From NCBI RefSeq assembly GCF_000069185.1, contig NC_010397.1, positions 4,650,001 through 4,714,000 of the forward strand: a stretch of 64,000 bases of DNA, in the 5' to 3' direction. The notes under the pieces were generated by a model. The model searched no databases. It was not told where the DNA came from and worked only from the letters and a program-made list of their open reading frames with translations. A program made the position numbers and the translations under genes. The stretch is from Mycobacteroides abscessus ATCC 19977 (GTDB lineage: Bacteria > Actinomycetota > Actinomycetes > Mycobacteriales > Mycobacteriaceae). This document shows, piece after piece, positions 56,693 through 64,000 of the stretch. Within the stretch, counting starts at the first letter, position 1, and each line of letters starts with the position of its first letter.

Positions 56693-57223
56693 TTATTCGG
56701 GCCGCGGTAGCAACCCGCCCACCCACCAATCAGCGGGCTCTTGGCGCCGACAAGCGCGCTGACGTAGCAGCCCTTCCATCTCGAAACCAGCAGCCTCGGC
56801 CACGGCCCGTGAACCTTCGTTGCCGACGACGGCCCACCACTCGATGCGATGGGCATCCAATACATCGAATCCCCACTGGCACAACCTCTGTACCGCCTCG
56901 GTTGTCAGTCCTTTGCGGCGATGTTGCGCCGCGGACCAGTATCCGACCTCCAGCACGCCGGACGTGACGGGCTTCAGCGAACATGTGCCCGCCAACTCGC
57001 CCGTGTCCATCACGAAGAAGCCGAAGCCGTATCGCGTACCGGCCACCCATTCCTGCGCCGACGCGGCGATGAAACTGCGGGCGTCGCCGACCGTGTATGG
57101 CACCGGTAACGGCAGATAGTGCAGGATCTCTGGATCGTTGCACGCGTCAACAATTGCCGCCGCATCGGCGTCGGCAACGGCCCGCAACATCAACCGGTCC
57201 GTCTGCAGTTCAACGGGTTCCAT
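56693..57223 (-). CDS. GNAT acetyltransferase, RimJ/RimL type
   Basis: 176 residues from MEPVELQTDR. The acetyl-CoA signature is near RRKGLTTEAVQRLCQWGF at about 100-117, with EVGYWSAAQH before it and AEAAGFEMEGLLRQR after. RimJ/RimL-type enzymes acetylate N-termini of ribosomal proteins or small amines. It follows the MTHFR-like gene by 61 bases; whether it belongs to that unit is unclear. Confidence 0.88.
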   Translation of the reverse strand: MEPVELQTDRLMLRAVADADAAAIVDACNDPEILHYLPLPVPYTVGDARSFIAASAQEWVAGTRYGFGFFVMDTGELAGTCSLKPVTSGVLEVGYWSAAQHRRKGLTTEAVQRLCQWGFDVLDAHRIEWWAVVGNEGSRAVAEAAGFEMEGLLRQRACRRQEPADWWVGGLLPRPE

Positions 57224-57284
57224 CCGACCAGTCTCGAGCGCACCGACAGCAGAGTCAACGGAATTCTGCCGGGTCGCGCCGCTG

Positions 57285-58172
57285 TCAGGAGACCGCCGGT
57301 GACCAGTACTCCAGCATCTCCGCAAACGTCTCAAAGGCCGGCCGGGCGAGACCGTACGGCGCTTCGAAATGGATGCTCAGCGGAAAGCCCAGACCCCCGA
57401 CCCCGTCTACTACCCGTTTGTAGAGGTCGACGAGCTGTGGCCGCCTTTCCCCGGGTTCCCGCGCCGCCAGCGCCTTGACGAAGTCCTGCTCGCGGGCGAC
57501 GGCCTCGTTACCGGGATCTTGGATCAGCCAGTCGATGAGTCCGATCTTGGACTCCAGCTTCGGGACGAAACCAAAGGAAAGCAAGACCTCGGGCCGATGA
57601 TCGCTCGTGTGCGCGAACTCATGCAGGAAGCCCACCACCGCATCGGAATACAGCAGCTGAGTCATGGCGAAGTTCGCGCCCTTGTCGCATTTGAATGAGA
57701 ATCGCCCCTGCTCCCCGGCACGGGTCGGGATCAGGATCGCTCCGCGATTCTGAACGATGTCATCGAACTTCGACAGCGCGTCGGTCGGCGGTATGCCCGC
57801 GCCATCGCCGTCGTTCATGGTGCGTGGCACGCCAACGAAGATCACGCCGTCCATTCCGACATCGGTCAAATCCGTCAACCGCCCCCGCAGTGACGTCTCG
57901 TCCGAGAACGACGTGACTTGCGTGCACAGTCCCCGCACCGCGGGCAGTTCAGCCCGGATAATCGACCAGTAGTCGACGACATCCAGCTTGGGCTTCATCT
58001 CCAGGGGCCGATCGCCGTCCTCGACGATCATCGAGGGAATCATCACGTGCGCTATGCGCCGGTCGATCCCGAACTCGGCGGAGAACTGCCGCAGTTTCCG
58101 CAGTTCCTCAGCTGCCCTATCGAGGCCGCCATCGACGTTGGGAGGCACCATCTCCAACGCAACGGTATTCAT
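57285..58172 (-). CDS. Methylenetetrahydrofolate reductase, mycobacterial flavin-free type
   Basis: 295 residues from MNTVALEMVPP. It resembles the mycobacterial MTHFR group typified by Rv2172c (recalled), which is smaller than classic MetF and reported to act without FAD. Conserved segments include HVMIPSMIVEDGDRP, VGVPRTMNDGDGAG and SFGFVPKLESKIGLIDWLIQDP. It would make 5-methyl-THF, the methyl donor used by MetE. It follows metE by 118 bases, behind the same cobalamin riboswitch. The start at 58277 gives an unconserved leader and was rejected. Confidence 0.82.
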   Translation of the reverse strand: MNTVALEMVPPNVDGGLDRAAEELRKLRQFSAEFGIDRRIAHVMIPSMIVEDGDRPLEMKPKLDVVDYWSIIRAELPAVRGLCTQVTSFSDETSLRGRLTDLTDVGMDGVIFVGVPRTMNDGDGAGIPPTDALSKFDDIVQNRGAILIPTRAGEQGRFSFKCDKGANFAMTQLLYSDAVVGFLHEFAHTSDHRPEVLLSFGFVPKLESKIGLIDWLIQDPGNEAVAREQDFVKALAAREPGERRPQLVDLYKRVVDGVGGLGFPLSIHFEAPYGLARPAFETFAEMLEYWSPAVS

Positions 58173-58290
58173 CGACACCCAAGTACCTCCGATTTGGCAA
58201 ACAGTGGGTTGGCTAATGGTATATGCACCAATAATTTTCGCTGGTGGGCAGTCCCCCATATCCGCAAGACTGCCCACCAGACATCGACAT

Positions 58291-60561
58291 CTACGCGTCG
58301 GCGCGCACTGAGGCAGCCGCGGCGACCAGGTTGGCCAGTGACGAGGTGACCTCGTCTACCTTGCGGGTCTTCAGACCGCAGTCAGGGTTGACCCAGAGAC
58401 GCCGAGCCGGAACAGCCTTCAGCGCTTCACGTAACGATGTCGCCATCTCTTCAGTGGATGGCACACGCGGTGAATGGATGTCATAGACGCCCGGACCCAC
58501 GCTGTTGGAGAACCCGATCGCATTGAGGTCGTCGAGCACCTCCATATGCGAACGTGCCGCCTCAATAGAAGTGACATCCGCGTCCAGATCAGCGATCGCG
58601 CCGATCACCTCGCCGAACTCCGAATAGCACAGGTGCGTATGGATCTGTGTCGCATCGGACACGCCCGAAGTGGACAGACGGAACGCACCGACGGCCCAGT
58701 CCAAGTACGCCTGCTTCTCGGAATTACGCAGAGGCAGCAGCTCGCGCAGCGCGGGTTCATCCACCTGAATGATGGCGATGCCGGCATTCTGCAGGTCCAC
58801 CGTCTCATCCCGGATTGCCAGGGCGATCTGATTCGCGGTGTCCCCCAGCGGCTGATCGTCGCGCACGAACGACCACGCGAGGATGGTCACCGGCCCGGTC
58901 AGCATGCCCTTGACATGCTTTTGAGTCAGTGACTGGGCGTAGGTGGCCCACTCGACGGTCATCGGCTTGCGGCGGGCCACGTCGCCATACAGGATCGGCG
59001 GCCGGACACAACGGCTACCGTACGACTGCACCCAACCGTTCTGGGTGGCGAAGAAACCATCCAGCTGTTCGGCGAAATACTGCACCATGTCGTTGCGCTC
59101 CGGCTCGCCGTGCACCAGCACGTCCAGGCCCAGTTTCTCCTGCAGAGCAATGACATTGGCAACCTCGGCGCGCATCTGCCGCACGTATTCGGCATCGTCG
59201 ATCTCGCCCCTGGTGAGGGCTTGGCGGGCCTTGCGGATCTCGACGGTCTGCGGAAAGGACCCGATGGTCGTGGTGGGAAGGGTGGGCAGTCGTAGACGCT
59301 CGTCCTGACTACGACGGCGTTCGGCGGCGTCGCCACGCGAAACACCATCCGCCAGAATCGCATCCAAGCGTGCACGGATCTGGCCATTGTTCAGACGCGG
59401 GTCCGTCCTGCGGGACTCGGCAGCCGCGTTGGAGGCCGCGATCTCGGCGGCCACCGCGTCGCGCCCCTCACTCAGAGCACGCGCCAGCACGACGACTTCC
59501 TTAACCTTTTCCTCGCCGAAGGCCAGCCAGCTGCGCAACTGGTCGTCGAGTTGGGCCTCCGGCTCCAGCGAATAGGGCACATGCAATGTCGAGCAGGACG
59601 TAGAAACCGCCACCGCCCCCGCACTCCCCACCAGGGTCGCAAGGCTGCCCAGCGCCGATTCGAGGTTGGTACGCCAGATGTTTCGGCCATCGACGACGCC
59701 GGCCACCACGGTCTTCCCGGATAGCTCGGGCACCGCCGTCACAGTCGATACCGACCCGTAGACCAGGTCGACGGCGATCGCCTCGACGGGGGTGCGCGCC
59801 AACGCCGGCAGCGCCGCGCCCAGGTCACCGAAGTAGGTGGCGACCAGGATCGCGGGGCGATCCGCTACCGTCCCGAGGCGCCCATACACCCGCTCGGCCA
59901 GCTCGGGTCCGTTCGGGAGGATGTCGGTGACGAGCACGGGCTCATCGATCTGGACCCAGGCGACCCCGGCCTCGGCAAGCCGCACCAGCAATTGTTCGTA
60001 CAGGGTCACCACCTCGTCGAGACGCTCGATGGGCGCATCAGCTCCGTCAATCGGCTTGCTCAGCGCAAGGAAGGTGACCGGGCCGACGACGACTGGACGC
60101 GCGGGGATGTCCAGTGCTTGAGCCTCTTTCAGCTCACCGAACAACTTCGCGTCGTTGAGCTCAAATTTCGTGCCGGGCCCGATCTCGGGCACCAGATAGT
60201 GATAGTTGGTGTCAAACCACTTGGTCATTTCCAGCGGCGTGACATCGGCGTTGCCGCGTGCTGCGGCAAAGTAGCGATCGAGGTCGTCGGTGATGCCCGC
60301 GACGCGGGGCGGAAGTGCACCCAGCAGCACCGCGGTGTCCAGCACCTGGTCGTAGTAGGAGAAGGTGTTCACTGGAACCGAGTCGAGCCCAGCGGCTGCT
60401 AACGCGGTCCAGTTGTCGCGCCGAAGCCCCGCGGCGACATCCTCCAGCTCGGCGCGGCTGATGCGTCCGGCCCAGTAGCTTTCGGTAGCCCGTTTGAGCT
60501 CACGGCGCGGGCCGATGCGCGCCGAACCGAGCGTGGTGGCCTTCAATGGTTGAGTGGTCAT
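58291..60561 (-). CDS. metE: Cobalamin-independent methionine synthase
   Basis: 756 residues. The Zn/catalytic set is present: His643 and Cys645 in HLCYSEF, Glu667 in SIEAARS, and Cys728 in NPDCGLKTR. Two MetE barrels are complete. It transfers a methyl group from 5-methyl-THF polyglutamate to homocysteine. The long leader (60562-60905) holds a cobalamin riboswitch, so expression should fall when B12 is available and MetH can work, as known for mycobacterial metE. Confidence 0.97.
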   Translation of the reverse strand: MTTQPLKATTLGSARIGPRRELKRATESYWAGRISRAELEDVAAGLRRDNWTALAAAGLDSVPVNTFSYYDQVLDTAVLLGALPPRVAGITDDLDRYFAAARGNADVTPLEMTKWFDTNYHYLVPEIGPGTKFELNDAKLFGELKEAQALDIPARPVVVGPVTFLALSKPIDGADAPIERLDEVVTLYEQLLVRLAEAGVAWVQIDEPVLVTDILPNGPELAERVYGRLGTVADRPAILVATYFGDLGAALPALARTPVEAIAVDLVYGSVSTVTAVPELSGKTVVAGVVDGRNIWRTNLESALGSLATLVGSAGAVAVSTSCSTLHVPYSLEPEAQLDDQLRSWLAFGEEKVKEVVVLARALSEGRDAVAAEIAASNAAAESRRTDPRLNNGQIRARLDAILADGVSRGDAAERRRSQDERLRLPTLPTTTIGSFPQTVEIRKARQALTRGEIDDAEYVRQMRAEVANVIALQEKLGLDVLVHGEPERNDMVQYFAEQLDGFFATQNGWVQSYGSRCVRPPILYGDVARRKPMTVEWATYAQSLTQKHVKGMLTGPVTILAWSFVRDDQPLGDTANQIALAIRDETVDLQNAGIAIIQVDEPALRELLPLRNSEKQAYLDWAVGAFRLSTSGVSDATQIHTHLCYSEFGEVIGAIADLDADVTSIEAARSHMEVLDDLNAIGFSNSVGPGVYDIHSPRVPSTEEMATSLREALKAVPARRLWVNPDCGLKTRKVDEVTSSLANLVAAAASVRADA

Positions 60562-60706
60562 GCGGTCCTCTATCTACGGCGTAGTGGTCACCGCCCAGGA
60601 CAAGCAAGCCGAGCCCGAATAACCAGCACGCACGGTGCTGGTTGAAACCGATTCGGCCATACGCCCATTCCGCGAGGCGATGATCCGCCGGATGCGGCGC
60701 ATCCGA
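60562..60706 (-). promoter_or_regulatory. metE leader, expression platform of the riboswitch
   Basis: Between the aptamer and the metE start. AACCAGCAC (60621-60629) and GTGCTGGTT (60635-60643) form a perfect 9-bp stem with a 5-base loop, and GGATGC/GCATCC (60690-60704) forms a second. One could be a terminator and the other an antiterminator or sequestering stem. Switching is inferred from position. Confidence 0.5.
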
Positions 60707-60905
60707 CACAACTGGCAGGTCTTCGGACTTACAGGCATTACCCGGGCTCAGGTTTTCCTACGGGCCGTCGCTTCCCAGGAGCGTTGGTGGCATTCCCAGT
60801 GCTTATGACGGCGATCGTTCCTGCATACCGCTGCGGGACAGTCCCGGATTCTCACCGGGTTCCCTCTTGTGCCGGCCCCCGTAGGGCCCGCCACTCGATG
60901 CTGAC
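60707..60905 (-). ncRNA. Cobalamin (B12) riboswitch upstream of metE
   Basis: On the minus strand the conserved blocks appear in order: CCCGGTGAGAATCCGGGAC (60859-60841) followed by TGTCCCGCAGCGG; the B12-box-type region AGCACTGGGAATGCCACC (60803-60786); and GTAGGAAAACCTGAGCCCGG (about 60761-60742) with GAAGACCTGCCAG (about 60724-60712). The spacing matches the cobalamin aptamer class. It ends about 145 bases before metE, leaving room for the expression platform. Confidence 0.93.
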
Positions 60906-60980
60906 AACGGCCCGGACGAATCGGGCCACCATCAGCAGACCAGCTGCGCCCTACATCATATGCACGCTGGCCCGCCCGTT

Positions 60981-61002
60981 TATTAGCGACTATTCTCTAA
61001 TA
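60981..61002. promoter_or_regulatory. TATTAG/CTAATA inverted repeat, candidate TetR operator over a leaderless promoter
   Basis: TATTAG (60981-60986) and CTAATA (60997-61002) flank TATTCT (60991-60996), a good mycobacterial -10 hexamer. A transcript starting about 61003-61005 would begin at the GTG of the thioesterase gene, so the mRNA could be leaderless. The repeat spans the promoter, where the downstream TetR could repress its own operon. Confidence 0.5.
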
Positions 61003-61004
61003 TC

Positions 61005-61424
61005 GTGATTACCCTTGACCAGGCGCAACAAGTTCTCGATGCACAACCCTTCAGCCGTCTATTGGGGGCTGCGATCACCCGGGTCGACGAGCGCGGAATC
61101 CAGCTTTCCCTGGAGATCCGCGACGAACTGCGCCAGCAGAGCGGATTCATCCACGGCGGCGTACTGAGCTATCTCGCCGATAACGCCATCACGTACGCCT
61201 GCGGTCTCGGACTCGGCGCCGACATCGTGACCAGTGGATACACCATCGAATACGTGGCACCCGCCCGCGACGGCGCACGCCTGGTCGCCGACGCATCCCT
61301 GGTAAGTGCCGGGCGCACCAAAGCCCTCGGCCGCTGCGAGATCTCCGTCGAGGACCACGACGGCACGGCCACGCTGGTCGCGGTGGCCCAGGGCACCAGC
61401 ATGGTCCGTCGCAGTGGGACGTAA
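61005..61424 (+). CDS. PaaI/hotdog-fold thioesterase
   Basis: 139 residues from the GTG at 61005. Hotdog signature HGGVLSYLADNAITYAC at about 50-66, as in PaaI-like acyl-CoA thioesterases, with the catalytic acid Asp in that helix. It would hydrolyse small aryl- or acyl-CoA thioesters. Its stop lies inside the start of the TetR gene, giving coupled translation. Confidence 0.9.
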   Translation: MITLDQAQQVLDAQPFSRLLGAAITRVDERGIQLSLEIRDELRQQSGFIHGGVLSYLADNAITYACGLGLGADIVTSGYTIEYVAPARDGARLVADASLVSAGRTKALGRCEISVEDHDGTATLVAVAQGTSMVRRSGT

Positions 61425-62016
61425 GCCGCAGTACAGCGCCGACGACATCCTGGATGCGGCCCTGGGACTGGTGGCTGCCGGTGGTCCGTCCGCAGCCACG
61501 GCTACGGCGATCGGACGGGTGCTCGGAGCCCCTTCGGGTTCGATCTACCACCGATTCCCCAGCCGCGACGAACTCATGGCCCGCCTCTGGTTACGTTCAA
61601 TCGCGCGTTACCAGGACGGCGTACTCACCGCCCTTGCCCTGCCCGACGCCGACGACGCCCTCGCGGCGGCGATCGATCACGCCTTCGATTGGACGGCAAG
61701 CAACCACAACGAGGCGCTGCTGCTCCTTCAATACGAGAAGGCGGATTTGGTGGCCCACTGGCCCGACACCCTCGCCACCGAGCTCAAATCGCTGAACTCG
61801 CGGGTACGAAAGACTTTGCGCGAGTACACCGATCGCCGGTATGGCAAGGTGACCACCGAGCGGATCGACAAGGTGATGTTCGCGTTGATCGACATGCCCT
61901 ACGCCGCTGTGCGCCGGCACCTCCCCGACAAGGGCGAGCCGGCACCGTGGCTACGCGAGTTCGTCCACACCAGCGCCCATGCCCTCCTGGCGCGAGCATG
62001 CCTAAACGAGCCCTAA
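61414..62016 (+). CDS. TetR-family regulator
   Basis: 200 residues from the GTG at 61414, overlapping the thioesterase end; the frame opens further upstream but that region is the thioesterase gene. HTH at about 24-48 (AATATAIGRVLGAPSGSIYHRF). Likely an autorepressor of the thioesterase/TetR operon, acting at the inverted repeat 60981-61002. The ligand may be an acyl-CoA. Confidence 0.88.
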   Translation: MGRKPQYSADDILDAALGLVAAGGPSAATATAIGRVLGAPSGSIYHRFPSRDELMARLWLRSIARYQDGVLTALALPDADDALAAAIDHAFDWTASNHNEALLLLQYEKADLVAHWPDTLATELKSLNSRVRKTLREYTDRRYGKVTTERIDKVMFALIDMPYAAVRRHLPDKGEPAPWLREFVHTSAHALLARACLNEP

Positions 62017-62050
62017 AACAGCCGATTTCCGCATATTTGGGCATGCTCGC
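61992..62050. terminator. Hairpin at the convergent TetR/fadD end
   Basis: GCGAGCATGCCTAAA (61992-62006) and TTTGGGCATGCTCGC (62036-62050) pair at 14 of 15 positions. The left arm lies in the last codons of the TetR gene, and the right arm ends 10 bases before the acyl-CoA synthetase stop. It is suited to bidirectional termination. Confidence 0.65.
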
Positions 62051-62060
62051 GGAAAGGAAA

Positions 62061-63650
62061 TCAGACCGTGGCGTACTTCTGGCGCAGCGCCTTCTTGTCC
62101 AGCTTGCCCAGCGCGGTCAGCGGCAATGAGTCGGCGATGATCACGTGCTTGGGCGACTGCACCGAACCCTTGCGTTCCTTGACCGCGGACTGAATCTCGG
62201 AGGTCATCAACGCGACCGCCTCCTCGTCGGATGACGCGTCGGAGCGCAGCACGACGATCGCGGTCACCGCTTCGCCCCACTTCTCGTCGGGCACTCCGAT
62301 AACACCGACCTGAGCAACCGAAGGATGCTCAGCGACAACGTCTTCCACCTCACGCGGGAAGACATTGAAGCCACCGGTGACGATCATGTCCTTGGTGCGG
62401 TCGACGATGAACCAGAAGCCGTCTTCGTCCTCGCGCGCGACATCTCCGGTGCGCAGCCAGCCGTTCTTGAATGTTTCGGCGGTCTGTTCGGGCAGACCCC
62501 AGTAGCCGCCCGCTACCAGTGGGCCGGCGACGCAGATCTCGCCCGGCTCACCCTGTTTGACCGGCCGATCGTTCTCATCGAGCAGGGCGGTGCGCAGGAA
62601 CGCCGAGGGTCGGCCACAGCTGGACAGCCGCTTGGCATCGTGATCGCCCTTGGCCAGATAGCTGATCACCATGGGCGCCTCGGACTGACCGAAGTACTGC
62701 GCGAAAATCGGCCCGAATCGCTCGATGGCCTCCGCCAGGCGCACCGGGTTGATGGCCGAGGCACCGTAGTAGACGGTCTGCAGTGAAGATAGGTCGCGGG
62801 TGCGTGAATCCGGGTGGTCCAACAGCGCGTAGATCATCGACGGCACCAGCATGGTGGCGGTGATCTGGTGTTCCTCGATCGCGGCCAGTACGGCACCCGC
62901 GTCGAACTTGGGTAGCACCACCATCGACCCGCCTTTCATCAAGGTGGGCATGAAAAAGGCGGCACCGGCATGCGAAAGCGGAGTGCACATCAGGAACTTG
63001 GGACGTTCCGGCCACTCCCATTCGGCCAGCTGGATCTGCGTCATGGTGAGAATGGACTGCGAGGTACCGATGACACCCTTGGGCTTACCGGTGGTCCCGC
63101 CCGTGTAAGTGAGACCGTTGATGTGGTCCGGCGACAGATTGATCGGTGTCAAGGGCCTGGCCGCGAAGCCCGCGGCCGCGGCAACCAGATCCTGGCCCAC
63201 CTCGGCCAGTTCTGCGGGCACCGGCCCCAGCGTGAGCACGCGCGTCAACGTCGGCACCTTGGCCACCAGCGCCGCCGCGCGTTCCACGAATTGCGGTGTG
63301 GGATCAATGACGAGCGTGGTGATCTTGGCATCGGCCAAGACATAGGCGTGATCATCGAGCGAACCGAGCGGATGCAGCGCGGTGCGGCGAGTGCCGAGCA
63401 ACTGCCCGGCACCGATCACCAACAGCACTTCGGGCCGGTTGAGCGCCAACATGCCCTGCCCGTCGGTGGGGTCGGGTACCAGCTCGATGAAGGCTTGGAT
63501 GTACTTACTGATCTCGTCGGCCATTTGCGCGCCAGTCAGAGTCACGTCGCCGAGTACCAACGCGGGGGCATCCCTATTGCGCTTGAGCGCGGATACCAGC
63601 AGGTGCCCGGAGTTGATGGACCCGTGCAGCGGGTCGAATGGATCAGGCAT
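62061..63650 (-). CDS. Acyl-CoA synthetase, FadD8-like
   Basis: 529 residues from the ATG at 63650, with GAGGAG 4 bases upstream; TTG at 63662 is rejected. AMP-binding motif YTGGTTGKPKGV at 182-193, FGQSEAPMV, and a full C-terminal domain with TKDMIVTGGFNVFPREVEDV and the Lys motif ALGKLDKKAL. From memory it is closest to FadD8 (Rv0551c). A KstR-type palindrome upstream suggests sterol-linked control and a substrate from side-chain or ring degradation. Confidence 0.92.
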   Translation of the reverse strand: MPDPFDPLHGSINSGHLLVSALKRNRDAPALVLGDVTLTGAQMADEISKYIQAFIELVPDPTDGQGMLALNRPEVLLVIGAGQLLGTRRTALHPLGSLDDHAYVLADAKITTLVIDPTPQFVERAAALVAKVPTLTRVLTLGPVPAELAEVGQDLVAAAAGFAARPLTPINLSPDHINGLTYTGGTTGKPKGVIGTSQSILTMTQIQLAEWEWPERPKFLMCTPLSHAGAAFFMPTLMKGGSMVVLPKFDAGAVLAAIEEHQITATMLVPSMIYALLDHPDSRTRDLSSLQTVYYGASAINPVRLAEAIERFGPIFAQYFGQSEAPMVISYLAKGDHDAKRLSSCGRPSAFLRTALLDENDRPVKQGEPGEICVAGPLVAGGYWGLPEQTAETFKNGWLRTGDVAREDEDGFWFIVDRTKDMIVTGGFNVFPREVEDVVAEHPSVAQVGVIGVPDEKWGEAVTAIVVLRSDASSDEEAVALMTSEIQSAVKERKGSVQSPKHVIIADSLPLTALGKLDKKALRQKYATV

Positions 63651-63696
63651 CGCGCTCCTCAATGAATGGTCGCCGATCAGGCACTTCGCTCGACGT

Positions 63697-63710
63697 TAGA
63701 ACATGTTCTA
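63697..63710. promoter_or_regulatory. KstR-like box TAGAACATGTTCTA
   Basis: A perfect 14-bp palindrome fitting the TnnAACnnGTTnnA consensus recalled for KstR, the master repressor of cholesterol catabolism in mycobacteria. It lies 47 bases before the FadD8-like ATG, where it could block that promoter. Of the palindromes noted in this window, it is the one that keeps both the core and outer bases. Confidence 0.6.
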
Positions 63711-63800
63711 TTTTTGGGCAAGAACGCGCCCACCCACCGGCCACGTAGCACCTCGGCCGATACCCGGTGAAACTCTCAATGGCCTTGCTACGCTCGTTAA

Positions 63801-64000
63801 ATGATCAGGTCAACGGCAAGTGGCGCACTGTTCATCGCGATGATGACGTTTGCCCCAGCTTTCGCAGGTGCCGACCCGGCGGATCCCGACCCGTTCAACC
63901 CCGGTGATTGCATCGGCAACGCCAATGCCGTCTGCAACGTTGGCCCCTACGGACCGAACAGCATGTCCAATCCCGCCAACCCGGCCAGCCCGCTGAACCC
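63801..64000 (+). CDS. Secreted protein, 5' part only (runs off right edge)
   Basis: The ATG at 63801 opens a frame with no stop to the window edge (66 codons). A signal peptide (about 1-24, ending FAPAFAG-like with AGA cleavage) is followed by DPADPDPF, then a Cys-containing repeatable stretch (CIGNANAVCNVG) and an Asn/Pro/Ala-rich segment. No family was recognised. Likely an exported, Pro/Asn-rich mycobacterial protein. Confidence 0.65.
   Translation, partial: MIRSTASGALFIAMMTFAPAFAGADPADPDPFNPGDCIGNANAVCNVGPYGPNSMSNPANPASPLN

Overview
The window is high-GC actinobacterial DNA. Mce transporters, type VII secretion (T7SS)-like proteins, a PtpB-type phosphatase, many lipid-metabolism genes and mycobacterial methyltransferase families point to a mycobacterium. 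A rapidly growing species of the Mycobacteroides abscessus/chelonae group fits best (inference, no search run). No rRNA, tRNA, CRISPR array, insertion sequence or prophage was seen. Genes are packed tightly, with many 4-base ATGA or GTGA stop/start overlaps.

Layout. (1) 1-8312: a leftward lipid-uptake operon (crotonase, acyl-CoA synthetase, mceA-B-C-D and the start of mceE) with no yrbE permease genes, divergent from a GntR/FCD regulator. (2) 8324-12151: a TetR-hydrolase-SRPBCC operon, an LtrA-family membrane protein and a small secreted protein. (3) 12240-16259: the three-gene proton-translocating transhydrogenase pntAA-pntAB-pntB and a glutathionyl-hydroquinone-reductase-like enzyme. (4) 16301-18861: a cassette of a T7SS-type small protein, a 526-residue protein ending in a C39-like cysteine peptidase domain, and a lipoprotein. 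(5) 18940-22650: four tandem paralogous SAM methyltransferases. (6) 22829-26946: a crotonase, an aminoglycoside-phosphotransferase-fold kinase, a nucleoside-transporter-like protein and a PtpB-like phosphatase. (7) 26962-37244: a complete mce operon (yrbEA, yrbEB, mceA-F, Mce-associated protein, DUF456 protein). (8) 37611-43404: a frameshifted MaoC gene, quinone oxidoreductase, SDR, aldehyde dehydrogenase and two more methyltransferases; from memory this order resembles M. tuberculosis Rv0145-Rv0149. (9) 43775-50628: a KasA-like ketosynthase, an acyl-CoA dehydrogenase, a TetR/methyltransferase pair, a DUF427 protein, a methyltransferase, half of an alpha/beta hydrolase and an MFS transporter. 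(10) 50619-55696: the methylcitrate cycle, with prpR divergent from prpDBC. (11) 55768-61004: a hypothetical gene, an acetyltransferase, and a metE plus atypical MTHFR unit behind a cobalamin riboswitch. (12) 61005-64000: a thioesterase/TetR pair, a FadD8-like synthetase with a KstR-like box, and the start of a secreted protein.

Taken together, the region imports lipids or sterols (two mce loci), activates and degrades them (FadD, crotonases, acyl-CoA dehydrogenase, SDR, MaoC), clears the propionyl-CoA produced (prpDBC) and interconverts NADH and NADPH (pnt). Local regulators (GntR, three TetR, PrpR) and several candidate palindromic operators sit beside the genes they probably control. The most unusual items are the yrbE-less mce operon, the T7SS-linked cysteine-peptidase cassette, the seven LCMT-family methyltransferases, the one-base MaoC frameshift, the short upstream ORF coupled to the ketosynthase, and an MTHFR placed behind metE and its B12 riboswitch.
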